DNA of 64,000 nt from Pseudomonas sp. QS1027 (GCF_002814235.1 NZ_PHSU01000015.1:210856-274855); one strand, 5' to 3'; positions 18,891 to 28,463 are shown, counted from the stretch's first letter. Notes: a model not told the origin generated them from the sequence alone. Numbers and translations are program-made.

Positions 18891-19601
18891 GTGAGCAGTC
18901 TGTTGATCGTGGACGACGACCTCGAGGTCCTTGCCCTGCTGAAGAAATTCTTTGTGTTGCATGGCTACACGGTGGAGGTCGCCGCCGATGGCGCCGCATT
19001 GTGGGCCGCGGTGGAGCGCCAGGCCCCGGACCTGATCATCCTTGACCTGATGCTGCCAGGAGAGAACGGCTTGATGCTGTGCCAGCGCCTGCGTCGGCAG
19101 TACGCGACCCCGGTGATCATGCTGACCGCCATGGGCGAGTTGAGCGACCGGGTGGTGGGCCTGGAAATGGGCGCCGATGATTACCTGAGCAAACCCTTCG
19201 ATGCCCGCGAGTTGCTGGCACGGGTTCGGGCGGTATTGCGCCGTGCCGGGGAAAGCCGGCCGTTGAGCGGTGAAGTGCCGCGCCCGCTGATCCGCTTCGC
19301 CGACTGGCAACTGGACCTGACCCGACGCGAACTGCGTTCGCCGGACCAGGTGATGATCCCGCTGTCGGCCGGGGAGTTCGATCTGCTGCTGGTGTTTGTC
19401 GAGCATCCCCAGCGCATCCTCACCCGTGAACAACTGCTGGACCTGGCGCGCGGGCACAGCCATGACGCGTTCGACCGCAGCATCGACGTCCAGGTCAGCC
19501 GCCTGCGACGCAAGCTGGAGTTCGACACCAAGCGCCCGGCGATGATTCGCACGGTGCGCAATGGCGGCTATCTGTTCACCCCCGAAGTGACACGCCAGTG
19601 A
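18891..19601 (+). CDS. OmpR-family response regulator
   Basis: A 236-residue regulator starting at GTG 18891. The receiver domain (residues 1-120) has the acidic pocket DDD, phosphoacceptor Asp52 (LDLMLPGENG) and the Lys of LSKPFDARELLARVRAVLRR. The C-terminal winged helix (about 135-236) has DRSIDVQVSRLRRKLE and RTVRNGGYLF. It overlaps the histidine kinase start by 4 bp (GTGA). Targets are unknown; mlaA is divergent and shares its 170-bp promoter region. Confidence 0.95.
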   Translation: MSSLLIVDDDLEVLALLKKFFVLHGYTVEVAADGAALWAAVERQAPDLIILDLMLPGENGLMLCQRLRRQYATPVIMLTAMGELSDRVVGLEMGADDYLSKPFDARELLARVRAVLRRAGESRPLSGEVPRPLIRFADWQLDLTRRELRSPDQVMIPLSAGEFDLLLVFVEHPQRILTREQLLDLARGHSHDAFDRSIDVQVSRLRRKLEFDTKRPAMIRTVRNGGYLFTPEVTRQ

Positions 19602-20947
19602 GCCGCCTCGGAGCCGGGCGTTATCGCCCCAGGGACACGGTGGCGCGCTGGATCGCCCTGACCATCCTGATGGCCATGCTCACGGCGCTGGGGTTCAACG
19701 CGCTGTTCGTCAAACTGGCCGGTGTCTGGGCCTATCCCTCCCTGATCGAGACCGGCCTGCTGGAAAAGATCGCCTCCATCAGTCGGGTGCTCGAAGCCTC
19801 CGACCCCGGGCAGCGTGCCCGTCTGGCGGCGGTGGTCAGCGACCCGAACATGCAGGTGAACTGGTACCTCGACCGTCACGATATCGCCCAGCCAAAAATC
19901 GTCGAAGAAGTCCGGGGCCGGGGCTCGGAAGCCATACGCCGGGCGCTCAATGCGCCGAATCGGCGGATCGAGGCCTATCGGCCCTCCGACTGGCCGGGCC
20001 CGGGCGGGCGCTATGCATTGCTGATCCAGTTGGATGATGGCTCCTGGCTTATGTTTTCTGCCGCCTCACGCAGTTGGGGGTTGGAGGAGGGGCCGCGCGG
20101 TCTGATCGTGATCGTACTGGTGCTGATTTCCACCGCTGTGGTCACGCTGATCGCCACCCGGCGCCTGGCCAGGCCCCTGCAACAATTTGCCCAGGGCGCA
20201 CGGCGTTTTGGCATCGACTTCCGGGCGCCGCCGGTGGAGCCGGTCGGGCCCCATGAAATCCGTCAGGCGATCCTCGCTTTCAACGCCATGCAGGCCCAGT
20301 TGCAACACTTCATCAAGGACCGCACGCAGATGCTCGCGGCCATCTCCCATGACCTGCGCACGCCCTTGACCCGCATGCGCTTGCGGGGTGAGTTCATCGA
20401 GGATGAGGAGCAACAGCAGCGGTTGTTTCGCGACGTCGATGAAATGCAGGCGATGATCAACTCCGCACTGGAGTTCTTCCGGGACGATGCGCGCCTGGAA
20501 GAGGCAACCTCCTTCGACTTGGCGGAATTGCTGCAAACCCTGGTGGACGATTATCGCGACCAGGGGATTGAGGTCGACTTCGTGGGACCGTCCAGGTGGG
20601 TGTATTTCGGGCGACCATTGGGACTGAAGCGTGTCATCGGCAATTTGCTGGATAACGCCATCAAGTACGGCAGTCAGCCATCGATCGAGTTGGAGCCGGA
20701 CGGAGAACGACTGCTGATCCGCGTGCAGGATCGTGGGCCGGGGATCGCCGCGGATTACCTTGAGCAGGTGTTCGAACCGTTCTTCCGGCTGGAGAGTTCG
20801 CGCAACAAGAGTACGGGCGGTGTCGGACTGGGGTTGTCGGCGGCCCGGGCGATTGTGCAGGAGCAGGGTGGGGCGCTGACCCTGAGCAACCAGGCGGGTG
20901 GCGGGTTGATCGCCCTGGTGGCTTTGCCGGTGCAAGGGGCGTTGTAG
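19598..20947 (+). CDS. Membrane sensor histidine kinase
   Basis: 449 residues. Two transmembrane helices (about 18-42 and 168-188) enclose a periplasmic sensor of about 120 residues; then HAMP, the dimerisation domain with His251 (AAISHDLRTPLTRMRLR), and the ATPase domain with N box GNLLDNAIKYG, G1 DRGPGIAADY, F box FEPFFRL and G2 GGVGLGLSA. It starts at a GTG overlapping the response regulator stop. The stimulus cannot be read from sequence. Confidence 0.95.
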   Translation: MSRLGAGRYRPRDTVARWIALTILMAMLTALGFNALFVKLAGVWAYPSLIETGLLEKIASISRVLEASDPGQRARLAAVVSDPNMQVNWYLDRHDIAQPKIVEEVRGRGSEAIRRALNAPNRRIEAYRPSDWPGPGGRYALLIQLDDGSWLMFSAASRSWGLEEGPRGLIVIVLVLISTAVVTLIATRRLARPLQQFAQGARRFGIDFRAPPVEPVGPHEIRQAILAFNAMQAQLQHFIKDRTQMLAAISHDLRTPLTRMRLRGEFIEDEEQQQRLFRDVDEMQAMINSALEFFRDDARLEEATSFDLAELLQTLVDDYRDQGIEVDFVGPSRWVYFGRPLGLKRVIGNLLDNAIKYGSQPSIELEPDGERLLIRVQDRGPGIAADYLEQVFEPFFRLESSRNKSTGGVGLGLSAARAIVQEQGGALTLSNQAGGGLIALVALPVQGAL

Positions 20948-21208
20948 TCAGCGCCCTGCGGACGTATTTGTTATCACGTTCTTTTAAGCATAAAACGTTG
21001 GCAACTTCATACAACGGTAAAGAGCACACTGTAATGCCTGGGGCGATCAGTTTTTTTGATGCCAGCCCCCGGGTATTTGTTGTTTGACAGTCTTTTAACC
21101 AACACTGAAACTTTCCCCATTAAGGGTGACTTTCGCCCTGCCCATTGTTTTGCCCTGCCTTGATATAAAACCAAACAAAAAGCCCTCCATTGTGCAGTAG
21201 CCAAAACC

Positions 21209-23095
21209 ATGAATATTCATTTGAAGTTCAGTCAGAAGATCCTGCTCGCCGTTTCTACCGTGGTTGTTGTGGTCTTTGCGGTTTTCGCACTGTATGGCGA
21301 TTATCAACAGCGCAACGCAATCAGCGGGAATATCGAGAACAACTTGCACACCACCGGGCAGGTCCTGGCCCAGAATATTCAAACCTGGTTGAGCGATCGT
21401 TTGTTGTTGGTGGACGCGATGGCCCAGGTTGTCGCGCTCGACCCGGCCAAGGAGAAGGTTCATACCCTGCTTCAACAGCCTGCGCTTACCTCGACTTTCG
21501 TCGCCAGCTACAGGGCAACACGCGACGGCGCCTTCGATATCTTTCCTGACCGGGTCATGCCCGACGGCTACGATCCGCGCCAGCGGCCCTGGTACTCGGA
21601 CGCGGTTAAAAACGGCCCGATCCTGACCGAACCCTATATTGGCGTGGGCAGCGACTACCTGGTCATGAGCGAGGCTGCTCCGATCAAGTCCGGTGATCAG
21701 GTACTGGGTGTGCTTGGGGTCAATATCAGCCTGGACAAGATGGCCCGGATGATCAACGCCCAGGATTTCGGCGGCATCGGTTATGCCTTCCTGGTCAGTG
21801 CCGACGGCAATATCCTGGTGCACCCCGACAAGACCCTGGTCACCAAGAACCTGCGTGATATCTACGGCATGGAGCCGGCGCGGATCGGCGCCGAACTGAC
21901 CGAGGTGCATCAGGCGGGCAGCACGCAGCTGCTGACCTTCATGCCCGTGCAAGGCCTGCCTTCGGTGAAATGGTCTGTGGGCCTGGCCGTCGACAAGGAC
22001 AAGGCCTACGCGGCGTTGACCCAGTTTCGTCTTTCGGTGCTGATCGCGACTGTCGTACTGCTGGCTATCACCTTTGTGTTGCTCAGCCTGTTGATAAGGC
22101 TGCTGATGAAGCCCTTGCACCATATGACCCGTGCGCTGGAGGACATTGCCCAGGGCGATGGCGATCTGACGCAGCGCCTGCCAATCCAGTCGCGTGACGA
22201 GTTCGGCCATCTGGCGGGGGCCTTCAATCGTTTTGTCGAGCGCATCCATGGCTCGATCCGCGAAGTGGCCTCGACCACCGCGCGTTTGAGCCAGGTGGCC
22301 AGCCGGGTGGTCAATGCCTCCAACGCCTCGATGAGCAACTCGGATAACCAGTCCCAGCGCACCAGCAGTGTCGCGGCGGCCATCAATCAATTGGGCGCCG
22401 CCGCCCAGGAGATCGCCGTAAATGCCGCGGATGCCTCACAGGGCGCCTCCGATGCGCGGGACACGGCCGATGAAGCGCGGCGGGTGGTCGATCGCTCGAT
22501 CCAGGCGATGAATGAACTGTCGGCCAAGATCCTTTCCTCCAGCGCCCGGATCGAGCAGCTCAATAGCCACACTTCGAGCATCGGCCAGATACTCAAGGTG
22601 ATCCAGGCGATTTCCGAGCAGACCAATCTGCTGGCACTGAATGCCGCCATCGAGGCCGCCCGGGCGGGAGAGTCCGGGCGCGGTTTTTCGGTGGTCGCCG
22701 ATGAGGTACGCAACCTTGCCGGACGGACCCAGGCTTCGGCCCAGCAGATCCACGGGATGATCGAGGAACTGCAAGTCGGTTCCCGGCAGGCGGTACGGAC
22801 CATGGCCGAGAGCCAGCAATACAGCGCGGAGAGCGTGACCATCGCCAATCAGGCCGGCGAGCACCTGGGGCAGGTTACCCGGCGTATCGGCGAGATCGAC
22901 GGGATGAACCAGTCGGTGGCCGCCGCCACCGAAGAACAGACCGCCGTGGTCGAGGCGATCAATATGGACATCACCCAGATCGATACCTTGAACAAGGATG
23001 CGGTGGAGAACCTCAACGCCACGCTCCTGGCCTGTTCCGATCTGGAGCAGCAGACCGCTCGGTTGGAGCAACTGGTCAGCGGTTTCCGTATTTGA
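21209..23095 (+). CDS. Methyl-accepting chemotaxis protein with dCache-like sensor
   Basis: A 628-residue chemoreceptor: TM1 about 8-30, large periplasmic Cache-type domain (about 35-270, with RQRPWYSDAVKNGPILTEPY and GGIGYAFLVSADGNILVHPD), TM2 about 273-297, HAMP, and a cytoplasmic signalling domain whose hairpin tip (about 460-510) reads ISEQTNLLALNAAIEAARAG. The sensor resembles Pseudomonas amino acid receptors (PctA/B/C class), so an amino acid ligand is plausible but not shown. It is monocistronic. No C-terminal CheR-docking pentapeptide is seen. Confidence 0.93.
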   Translation: MNIHLKFSQKILLAVSTVVVVVFAVFALYGDYQQRNAISGNIENNLHTTGQVLAQNIQTWLSDRLLLVDAMAQVVALDPAKEKVHTLLQQPALTSTFVASYRATRDGAFDIFPDRVMPDGYDPRQRPWYSDAVKNGPILTEPYIGVGSDYLVMSEAAPIKSGDQVLGVLGVNISLDKMARMINAQDFGGIGYAFLVSADGNILVHPDKTLVTKNLRDIYGMEPARIGAELTEVHQAGSTQLLTFMPVQGLPSVKWSVGLAVDKDKAYAALTQFRLSVLIATVVLLAITFVLLSLLIRLLMKPLHHMTRALEDIAQGDGDLTQRLPIQSRDEFGHLAGAFNRFVERIHGSIREVASTTARLSQVASRVVNASNASMSNSDNQSQRTSSVAAAINQLGAAAQEIAVNAADASQGASDARDTADEARRVVDRSIQAMNELSAKILSSSARIEQLNSHTSSIGQILKVIQAISEQTNLLALNAAIEAARAGESGRGFSVVADEVRNLAGRTQASAQQIHGMIEELQVGSRQAVRTMAESQQYSAESVTIANQAGEHLGQVTRRIGEIDGMNQSVAAATEEQTAVVEAINMDITQIDTLNKDAVENLNATLLACSDLEQQTARLEQLVSGFRI

Positions 23096-23189
23096 GGTGC
23101 GCTTTGCCTGAGAGGCCCTTCGCACGAAGTTGCTATTCGCCCGGGAGTCTCGTATAAGTCGGCATAAACATGCAGACTCAGGCGTAAAC

Positions 23190-23978
23190 ATGCATAGCGT
23201 CCATCAAGCTTCGGAATTGCCTTACCTGCGGCGGCAAAAGATCCTGTTGTTGCTCGAACGGGACGGTAAGGTCATGGCCTCTGAGCTGGGCCAGCATTTC
23301 GCGGTGTCGGAAGACACCATCCGCCGCGACCTTGCCGAGCTCTCCCAGGCCGGGCTGTTGCAGCGGGTCCATGGCGGCGCGCTGCCGCGTCCCAAGGACA
23401 CCGGCAAGGACTACTTCACCCGGGTCGCCGAACCCAATGAAGTGAAAACCCAGCTGGCGAAAATGGCCGCACGTCGGGTTGAATCGGGGCAGATCGTGCT
23501 GTTCGACTCCGGTAGTACAACTTTGCAGATCGCCCAGTCGCTGCCGTCCGGGCTGTCGATCACCGCCGTCACCTGTTCGCCGATGATCGCCATGACCCTG
23601 GCCGAGCATCCGGGTATCACCGTGATCCTCGCGGGTGGCAAGCTCAACCCGGCGACCATGGCCTCTGGCGGGCATGAGGCGGTGCGGTTGATCCAGGGCA
23701 TCAAGGCCGACCTGCTGTTTACCGGCGTTTGTGCGATTCACCCGGAAATGGGGATTACCTCCCTGTATTACGACGAAGTCGCCGTGAAACAGGCCATGCT
23801 CGACAGCGCCTCGCACGTGGTGGCGGTGACCACGGCCGATAAGCTCGGCGCCGTGGAGCCGTTTGTGGTCGCACCCTGTTCGCGCTTGCAGACGATGCTG
23901 ACGGAGCACTTTGTACCGTCGGAGGATATCCAGGCTTATCGGCGCATGGGGATCGAGGTCGTGCAGTTGGAGGTTTGA
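23190..23978 (+). CDS. DeoR-family transcriptional regulator
   Basis: A 262-residue regulator with an N-terminal helix-turn-helix (LRRQKILLLLERDGKVMASE, then SEDTIRRDLAELSQAGLLQR and VHGGALP) and the C-terminal sugar-phosphate-binding DeoRC domain (about 90-245, VLFDSGSTTLQIAQSLP). I start at ATG 23190, which puts the HTH at the usual distance; a 20-codon longer reading is open. Such proteins usually repress sugar catabolic genes, but none lies adjacent, so its target is not evident here. Confidence 0.92.
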   Translation: MHSVHQASELPYLRRQKILLLLERDGKVMASELGQHFAVSEDTIRRDLAELSQAGLLQRVHGGALPRPKDTGKDYFTRVAEPNEVKTQLAKMAARRVESGQIVLFDSGSTTLQIAQSLPSGLSITAVTCSPMIAMTLAEHPGITVILAGGKLNPATMASGGHEAVRLIQGIKADLLFTGVCAIHPEMGITSLYYDEVAVKQAMLDSASHVVAVTTADKLGAVEPFVVAPCSRLQTMLTEHFVPSEDIQAYRRMGIEVVQLEV

Positions 23979-24185
23979 GAGGAGGGCGTTGCCGGGTGCA
24001 GTTGACCGTCTGTCGTATGAGTCAGGATTTCCGGGCGTTGCAGAGTCGCCGTGCAGATCGTCGAGGCCTCTAGCTGAGCCCTCTTGAACCAGTCATCTTG
24101 TAATCGAAGGTAACAAAACATTGCAATGGTCGGTCGGCTCGCCGCATCATTGCAGGCCTACTCCCCAAAGAGGCCCCCTGAGGAA

Positions 24186-25055
24186 ATGGATTCTCAGATC
24201 ATAGGCATCGATTTCGCCGATTGGCGGATGCCTGAAGTGAACGCGGACTGGATCGCTGCGTTGGAAGCGGGCAAGGTGCTTTATTTCCCCCGGTTGTCGT
24301 TTGAACTGCGGGAAGAAGAGAAGTCCTTGCTCCGTCCGGATATTCGCTCACCCAAGGCTCGTAATATCAGCCTGGATGCGAATAATCACCTCAAGGGCGC
24401 CGAAGGCGATGCTGCCGTGCAACAGGCGCTGACCGAGATGATCGGACGTTTCCGCGAGCAGGCGCAGACGTTGGTATATTCGCTGCTGCCTCGCTACCAG
24501 GGTGCTTTGCGCCTGGCACCTACCAGCTACCGTCCGATGCAGGTCGAGACCCGTGCCCAGTCCTGGCGCGCGGATGATCGTCGCCTGCATGTCGACGCCT
24601 TTCCTTCGCGTCCCAACTACGGTGAGCGGATTCTACGGGTGTTCAGCAACATCAACCCCGAGGGTGTGCCGCGTGTGTGGCGTGTGGGCGAGCCTTTCGA
24701 AACGGTGGCCCGCAAGTTCCTGCCACGGGCCAAGCCCTATGTGGCCTGGCAGGCCAGCCTGTTGAAGGCGTTGCACATCACCAAGTCATATCGCAGCGAA
24801 TATGACCATCTGATGTTGCAGTTGCATGACGGCATGAAGGGCGATCAGGCCTATCAGGAAACCGCCGAGCAAGTGACCATGCCATTCGCTGCCGGCTCGG
24901 TCTGGGTGTGCTTCTCGGACCAGGTGCCGCATGCGGTCATGTCCGGCCAGTACATGCTCGAGCAGACTCTGCACATACCTGCCGACAAGCAGTACGACCC
25001 CCAGTCCAATCCCTTGGCGATCCTGACGCGGATGATGGGTCGGCCTTTGGTTTGA
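24186..25055 (+). CDS. Kdo hydroxylase (KdoO-like, Fe(II)/2-oxoglutarate enzyme)
   Basis: 289 residues matching the Kdo hydroxylase family, which converts Kdo of lipid A inner core to Ko. Visible features are the metal-binding pair His135-x-Asp137 (RLHVDAFPSRPNYGERILRV) and the distal His249 (PHAVMSGQYMLEQT). An in-frame ATG at 24126 would add 20 residues; the 24186 start has GAGGAA immediately upstream with very tight spacing, so the start is uncertain. It stands alone and would act at the inner-membrane/cytoplasm interface on lipopolysaccharide precursors. Confidence 0.8.
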   Translation: MDSQIIGIDFADWRMPEVNADWIAALEAGKVLYFPRLSFELREEEKSLLRPDIRSPKARNISLDANNHLKGAEGDAAVQQALTEMIGRFREQAQTLVYSLLPRYQGALRLAPTSYRPMQVETRAQSWRADDRRLHVDAFPSRPNYGERILRVFSNINPEGVPRVWRVGEPFETVARKFLPRAKPYVAWQASLLKALHITKSYRSEYDHLMLQLHDGMKGDQAYQETAEQVTMPFAAGSVWVCFSDQVPHAVMSGQYMLEQTLHIPADKQYDPQSNPLAILTRMMGRPLV

Positions 25056-25735
25056 GGCCTCGCACTGACTGACCTGTGCGCGGCCGACTGGGTACTCGGC
25101 TGTGCAACCCCCCCCCTCGCGAATATTGGCGTCTGCCCGGCATGCCGCCGGGTAGAGCGTGCGCGTTGCTTTTTGCCTGAGTTAGAAAAATGACGGAAAT
25201 ATGAACACTTGGTCAGTATTTTTTGAACCAAATTCAAGATCGACGAGTTCGGGGCCAAGGTCGGTATCGCGTTCTGATGAATGAAGCGCGTGAGCCCAGG
25301 CTTGCGCGCTTCATCCCCGAGCTTGCCGCACTTTTGCCTGCAATAGCCTGTTCCTTCTCGTACCCCCTAGACGCCGCGCCAGCGAAATAGTAGCTTTCCT
25401 CCCCAAAGCCCTCTGCTACTGGCCCTCTCCACGCGCCAGCGACTCAGGCCTTCATGGCGGTTAAGGAATACGCAGTGAAACTGCCGATGACGTGCTGATC
25501 GATTTCAGCCTTGTCCGGTAGTCACTTTTCAAGGACGAGCGATGGCCTGTCGGTCCAACTACTCAAACCTGAAAAACCACCCGACCGTATTGATTGATGT
25601 CGACGAGCGTTGCTCGGCGATTGTCGATGGCGCGTTCGCGCAGGTGCAGGTTGTCCGGAAAAAGTGATTTTCCTGCCTTTAATCCCCTGGATACTATCCC
25701 GCATCCCCTGTCCTGTTCTTCCCAAGGAGCTGTAA
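25056..25735. other. 680-bp spacer without a supported gene
   Basis: Several short open frames exist, but none has a ribosome binding site, a recognisable domain or protein-like composition. It contains a run of eight C near 25109. I see no tRNA, IS end or clear terminator. AAGGAG at 25726-25731 belongs to the next gene. Confidence 0.6.
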
Positions 25736-26179
25736 ATGAAAGGCAAGATCCTGAGTTACGACACCAACACCCGTAACGGCATTATTTCCGGTGATGACGG
25801 CAACCGTTACACCTTTGACGTGGTCGAGTGGAAAGCCGCGGTGCTGCCCAAGGCCGGCGCCCGTGTCGACTTCGCCAGCAATGGTGCGTTTGCCGAGGCC
25901 ATCTTCGCCGACGGCGCTGCTGCGAGCGGCAACTCCAAGAAGATCCCGGCGGCCCTGCTGGCGTTCTTCCTCGGTGCTTTTGGCGTGCACAAGTTCTACC
26001 TGGGCTACAACGTCCAGGGCGTGATCATGCTGCTGGTGTTCCTGTTCGGCTGGCTGCTGCTCGGTATCCCGTCGATCGTGATCAGTATTGTCGCCTTTGT
26101 TGAGTTCATCATTTACCTGCTCAAGTCCGAAGATGACTTCGAGCAGACTTATGTGGTTGGTAAACGCGGCTGGTTCTGA
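25736..26179 (+). CDS. TM2-domain membrane protein with N-terminal OB-like segment
   Basis: 147 residues. Residues 1-60 (MKGKILSYDTNTRNGIISGD, then NRYTFDVVEW) resemble the small beta-barrel/cold-shock-like module found before TM2 domains. Residues 70-130 form a TM2 domain: KIPAALLAFFLGAFGVHKFY, LGYNVQGVIMLL and a second helix. It starts at ATG 25736 with AAGGAG 5 bp upstream. The fusion occurs widely in proteobacteria; its function is unknown. No neighbour suggests one. Confidence 0.85.
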   Translation: MKGKILSYDTNTRNGIISGDDGNRYTFDVVEWKAAVLPKAGARVDFASNGAFAEAIFADGAAASGNSKKIPAALLAFFLGAFGVHKFYLGYNVQGVIMLLVFLFGWLLLGIPSIVISIVAFVEFIIYLLKSEDDFEQTYVVGKRGWF

Positions 26180-26421
26180 GTCACTGATTCCTGGGCTTGA
26201 GTGAGTCCGGGTCGGTTGTCTGCGTTGGGCAGGGGCACGTTGGGTGCTCCTGTTCGACTGACGAATGTCCTGCCTGTATAGCGGCTTTGCCTTACCCTCT
26301 CGATATTTCCTGAGAACATGCTTGCTAGCGATAGCCGTTGGGCTGACGCGGCACCTTCGGCATGCCCTGGTTTTGAGGGTGAGCGAGCGGCGATGTGGCC
26401 GTTGCCGGATAAATCGAGGCG

Positions 26422-26452
26422 AAAAAAAACCACCTTAGTAGGGTGGTTTTTT
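26422..26452. terminator. Rho-independent terminator (bidirectional)
   Basis: ACCACC - TTAGTAG - GGTGGT stem with A-run before and T-run after, able to end transcription in both directions. It is 243 bp after the TM2 gene. An almost identical hairpin lies at 43701-43731. Confidence 0.85.
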
Positions 26453-26484
26453 CCGCAAGCCGGATGTGAAGCTAGCTTGCTCAT

Positions 26485-26805
26485 CTCACTGAGACTAACA
26501 ACGAACCTTTACTCTACTGAAGTCATGTTTATCACGCAAGCCTGGGAGTAGTTCATTATATTTCTGAGTGTTGAGGTGAGTTGAAGGCCTGCAATGTTTT
26601 GATTGAGATTTTTCGGACAAGTAACATTTTTTGCTTTCAGTTCCATATTCGAGCTGAGGTATGATTTTTGGGCTCTTTCGTTAAAAGACTTTATGAAGTG
26701 GTCAAGCCAGCGCGCGCATTTAGGACCTCCTGACACGGTTTAGTACCCCGTGCCGGATTGGCTCAGGGGGCCATCGGCCTGGCCACCTCACTGAGACTAA
26801 CAACG
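26485..26805. repeat. 19-bp direct repeat pair flanking a low-GC segment
   Basis: CTCACTGAGACTAACAACG occurs at 26485-26503 and again, identical, at 26787-26805. The 283 bp between has no supported gene. It could mark a deleted or inserted segment; no transposase or terminal inverted repeat is visible. Confidence 0.6.
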
Positions 26806-27201
26806 TAGTTCTCGAAGGCATGCGTGTTCCGGTAAGTGTGCTTGAGGGTTGGCCCACTTTGGGGGTCAATGTATGTCCAAGATTCTTCGGCGTACCTGGA
26901 GCCTCGTAGTCAACTTGTTACGGGTTTATCATCTGTATGAGTTTCTACGGGATCACTACGATAATCAGCGGTAAGGGTTATTGAAGTGGCCTGCCCCGGC
27001 TTCGGTCGGGGCGGGTTTTGATTCAGATCCCAGGGACGACTGTTGGGTCGTCTTTTTCCACGCCGAGCCAGCGACCTTTGAGAAAATCAGCGCTGAATCG
27101 CTCATCGCATTCGATTTCCCCCCCTACCGAGGTATGCTTGGGCACGGCTCAAGTATTTCCCAGCCGCCTTTCCCGACGTACCTGCGAGCTCACGGCGTTC
27201 C

Positions 27202-27729
27202 ATGATCACCCACGTTGCCTTGTTTCTCTGCACCCTGATGGCCATGGAAGGGGTCGGTTATCTCGCGCACAAGTACGTGATGCACGGCTGGGGCTGGTTT
27301 CTGCACCGTTCCCATCATGAGGAGCACCTGGGCGCCTTCGAGACCAACGACATCTACCTGCTGGTATTGGCGGCGGCGGCCGTCACCCTGATTGTATTGG
27401 GCAACAGTGGATACGACCCCTTGCAGTGGATGGGTGCCGGAGTGGCGGCATTCGGGATTATCTATGTCGTGGTGCATGACGGTATCGTCCACCGTTATTG
27501 GCCATTTCAGCCGTGCCCCCGTCATCCCTATTTGAAACGCCTGTATCAGGCTCACCTGTTGCATCATGCGGTGAAGGGGCGCAAGAACAGTGTGTCGTTC
27601 GGCTTTCTGTATGCCCCACCGCTACGCACGTTGAAGAGGCAGTTGCGCGAGTCCCGTGAGGTGACTGAGCGTGGAGGGGAAGGGCGCCGTGCAGTTTGGC
27701 GGGGCGATGGCACGAGTGAGGTTGAATAA
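27202..27729 (+). CDS. crtZ: CrtZ-like beta-carotene hydroxylase family protein
   Basis: A 175-residue membrane di-iron hydroxylase. The four His clusters of the CrtZ family are intact: HKYVMH, HRSHH, HDGIVH and HLLHH, with GWGWFLH and GRKNSVSFGFLYA also matching. CrtZ adds 3-hydroxyls to the beta-ionone rings of carotenoids. No other carotenoid gene is in the window, so the substrate here is uncertain. The last about 35 residues (after LKRQLRE) extend beyond the usual end. No strong ribosome binding site precedes ATG 27202. Confidence 0.82.
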   Translation: MITHVALFLCTLMAMEGVGYLAHKYVMHGWGWFLHRSHHEEHLGAFETNDIYLLVLAAAAVTLIVLGNSGYDPLQWMGAGVAAFGIIYVVVHDGIVHRYWPFQPCPRHPYLKRLYQAHLLHHAVKGRKNSVSFGFLYAPPLRTLKRQLRESREVTERGGEGRRAVWRGDGTSEVE

Positions 27730-27764
27730 AGTCGAGGCAAAAAACGCTTCAAGGAGCTGATCGC

Positions 27765-28412
27765 GTGAAAAGCACTATCGATCACCTGGCTATCGTGGCG
27801 CCGAACCTCGATAGCGGCTGCGCGTTCGTCACTGACATTCTGGGCGTCGACCTTCAGCCGGGCGGTGCCCATCCCCGCATGGGTACCCACAACCGGCTGC
27901 TTCACCTTGGCCCCGAGCTCTATCTGGAAGTGATTGCCGTTGATCCATCTGCTGAGCGCCCCAGCCGGCCTCGCTGGTTCGGTCTTGATCAACTTGCACC
28001 CGACTCACCGGCACGCCTGGCGACATGGGTTGCGCGAACCGATGATATCCATGCTGTCAGCGCTTTCTGCCACGACATCGTCGGGGATGTTGAGCCCATG
28101 ACCAGAGGAACGTTGTCTTGGCAGATAACGATACCTGCGGACGGAAACCTTCCCCTGGGAGGGGGAGCCCCGACCCTGATCCAATGGGAACAGGCGACTC
28201 ATCCCGCGAGCGCACTACAAGACAAAGGCTGTTCTCTAGTGGCTTTGGACGTCTTCCATACTGATCCGGAAAAAGTCAGAGCGGTTCTGACGGCCATAAA
28301 CTTTTCGGGGCCGGTTTATCTTCATGCGCTCAAAGAAACTTCAACTCCGTATCTGGTCGCTCATATTCAAACACCCAGCGGTTTAAAAACATTGCCGATT
28401 TCGAGTGCGTGA
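27765..28412 (+). CDS. VOC/glyoxalase-like domain protein
   Basis: 215 residues, starting at GTG 27765 with AAGGAG upstream. The N-terminus STIDHLAIVAPNLDSG with ARMGTHNRLL-like HPRMGTHNRLLHLGPELYLE is typical of the Glyoxalase_3 type of vicinal-oxygen-chelate proteins (metal ligands His8 and the Glu of YLEVIAVDP). Substrate unknown. It follows crtZ by 35 bp on the same strand and may be co-transcribed. Confidence 0.85.
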   Translation: MKSTIDHLAIVAPNLDSGCAFVTDILGVDLQPGGAHPRMGTHNRLLHLGPELYLEVIAVDPSAERPSRPRWFGLDQLAPDSPARLATWVARTDDIHAVSAFCHDIVGDVEPMTRGTLSWQITIPADGNLPLGGGAPTLIQWEQATHPASALQDKGCSLVALDVFHTDPEKVRAVLTAINFSGPVYLHALKETSTPYLVAHIQTPSGLKTLPISSA

Positions 28413-28463
28413 TTCGTACTCGGATCTGTTGCAGTCAACAGGCATATATGGGGCGCGTGTTTT

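Larger units (their letters stand above)
26180..27201. other. 1-kb gene-poor stretch with a terminator and direct repeats
   Basis: No convincing coding region. Open frames of 60-110 codons have no Shine-Dalgarno and biased composition. It contains a rho-independent hairpin (26422-26452), a 19-bp direct repeat (26485-26503 and 26787-26805), and sequence shared with 43692-43775. GC content is visibly lower around 26500-26980 than in the flanks, suggesting acquired or decayed DNA. Confidence 0.6.

Noticed and set aside
26318..26736. Small open frames on both strands in the 26-27 kb spacer
   Set aside because: No ribosome binding site, overlap a terminator and repeats, and no protein-like conservation is visible.
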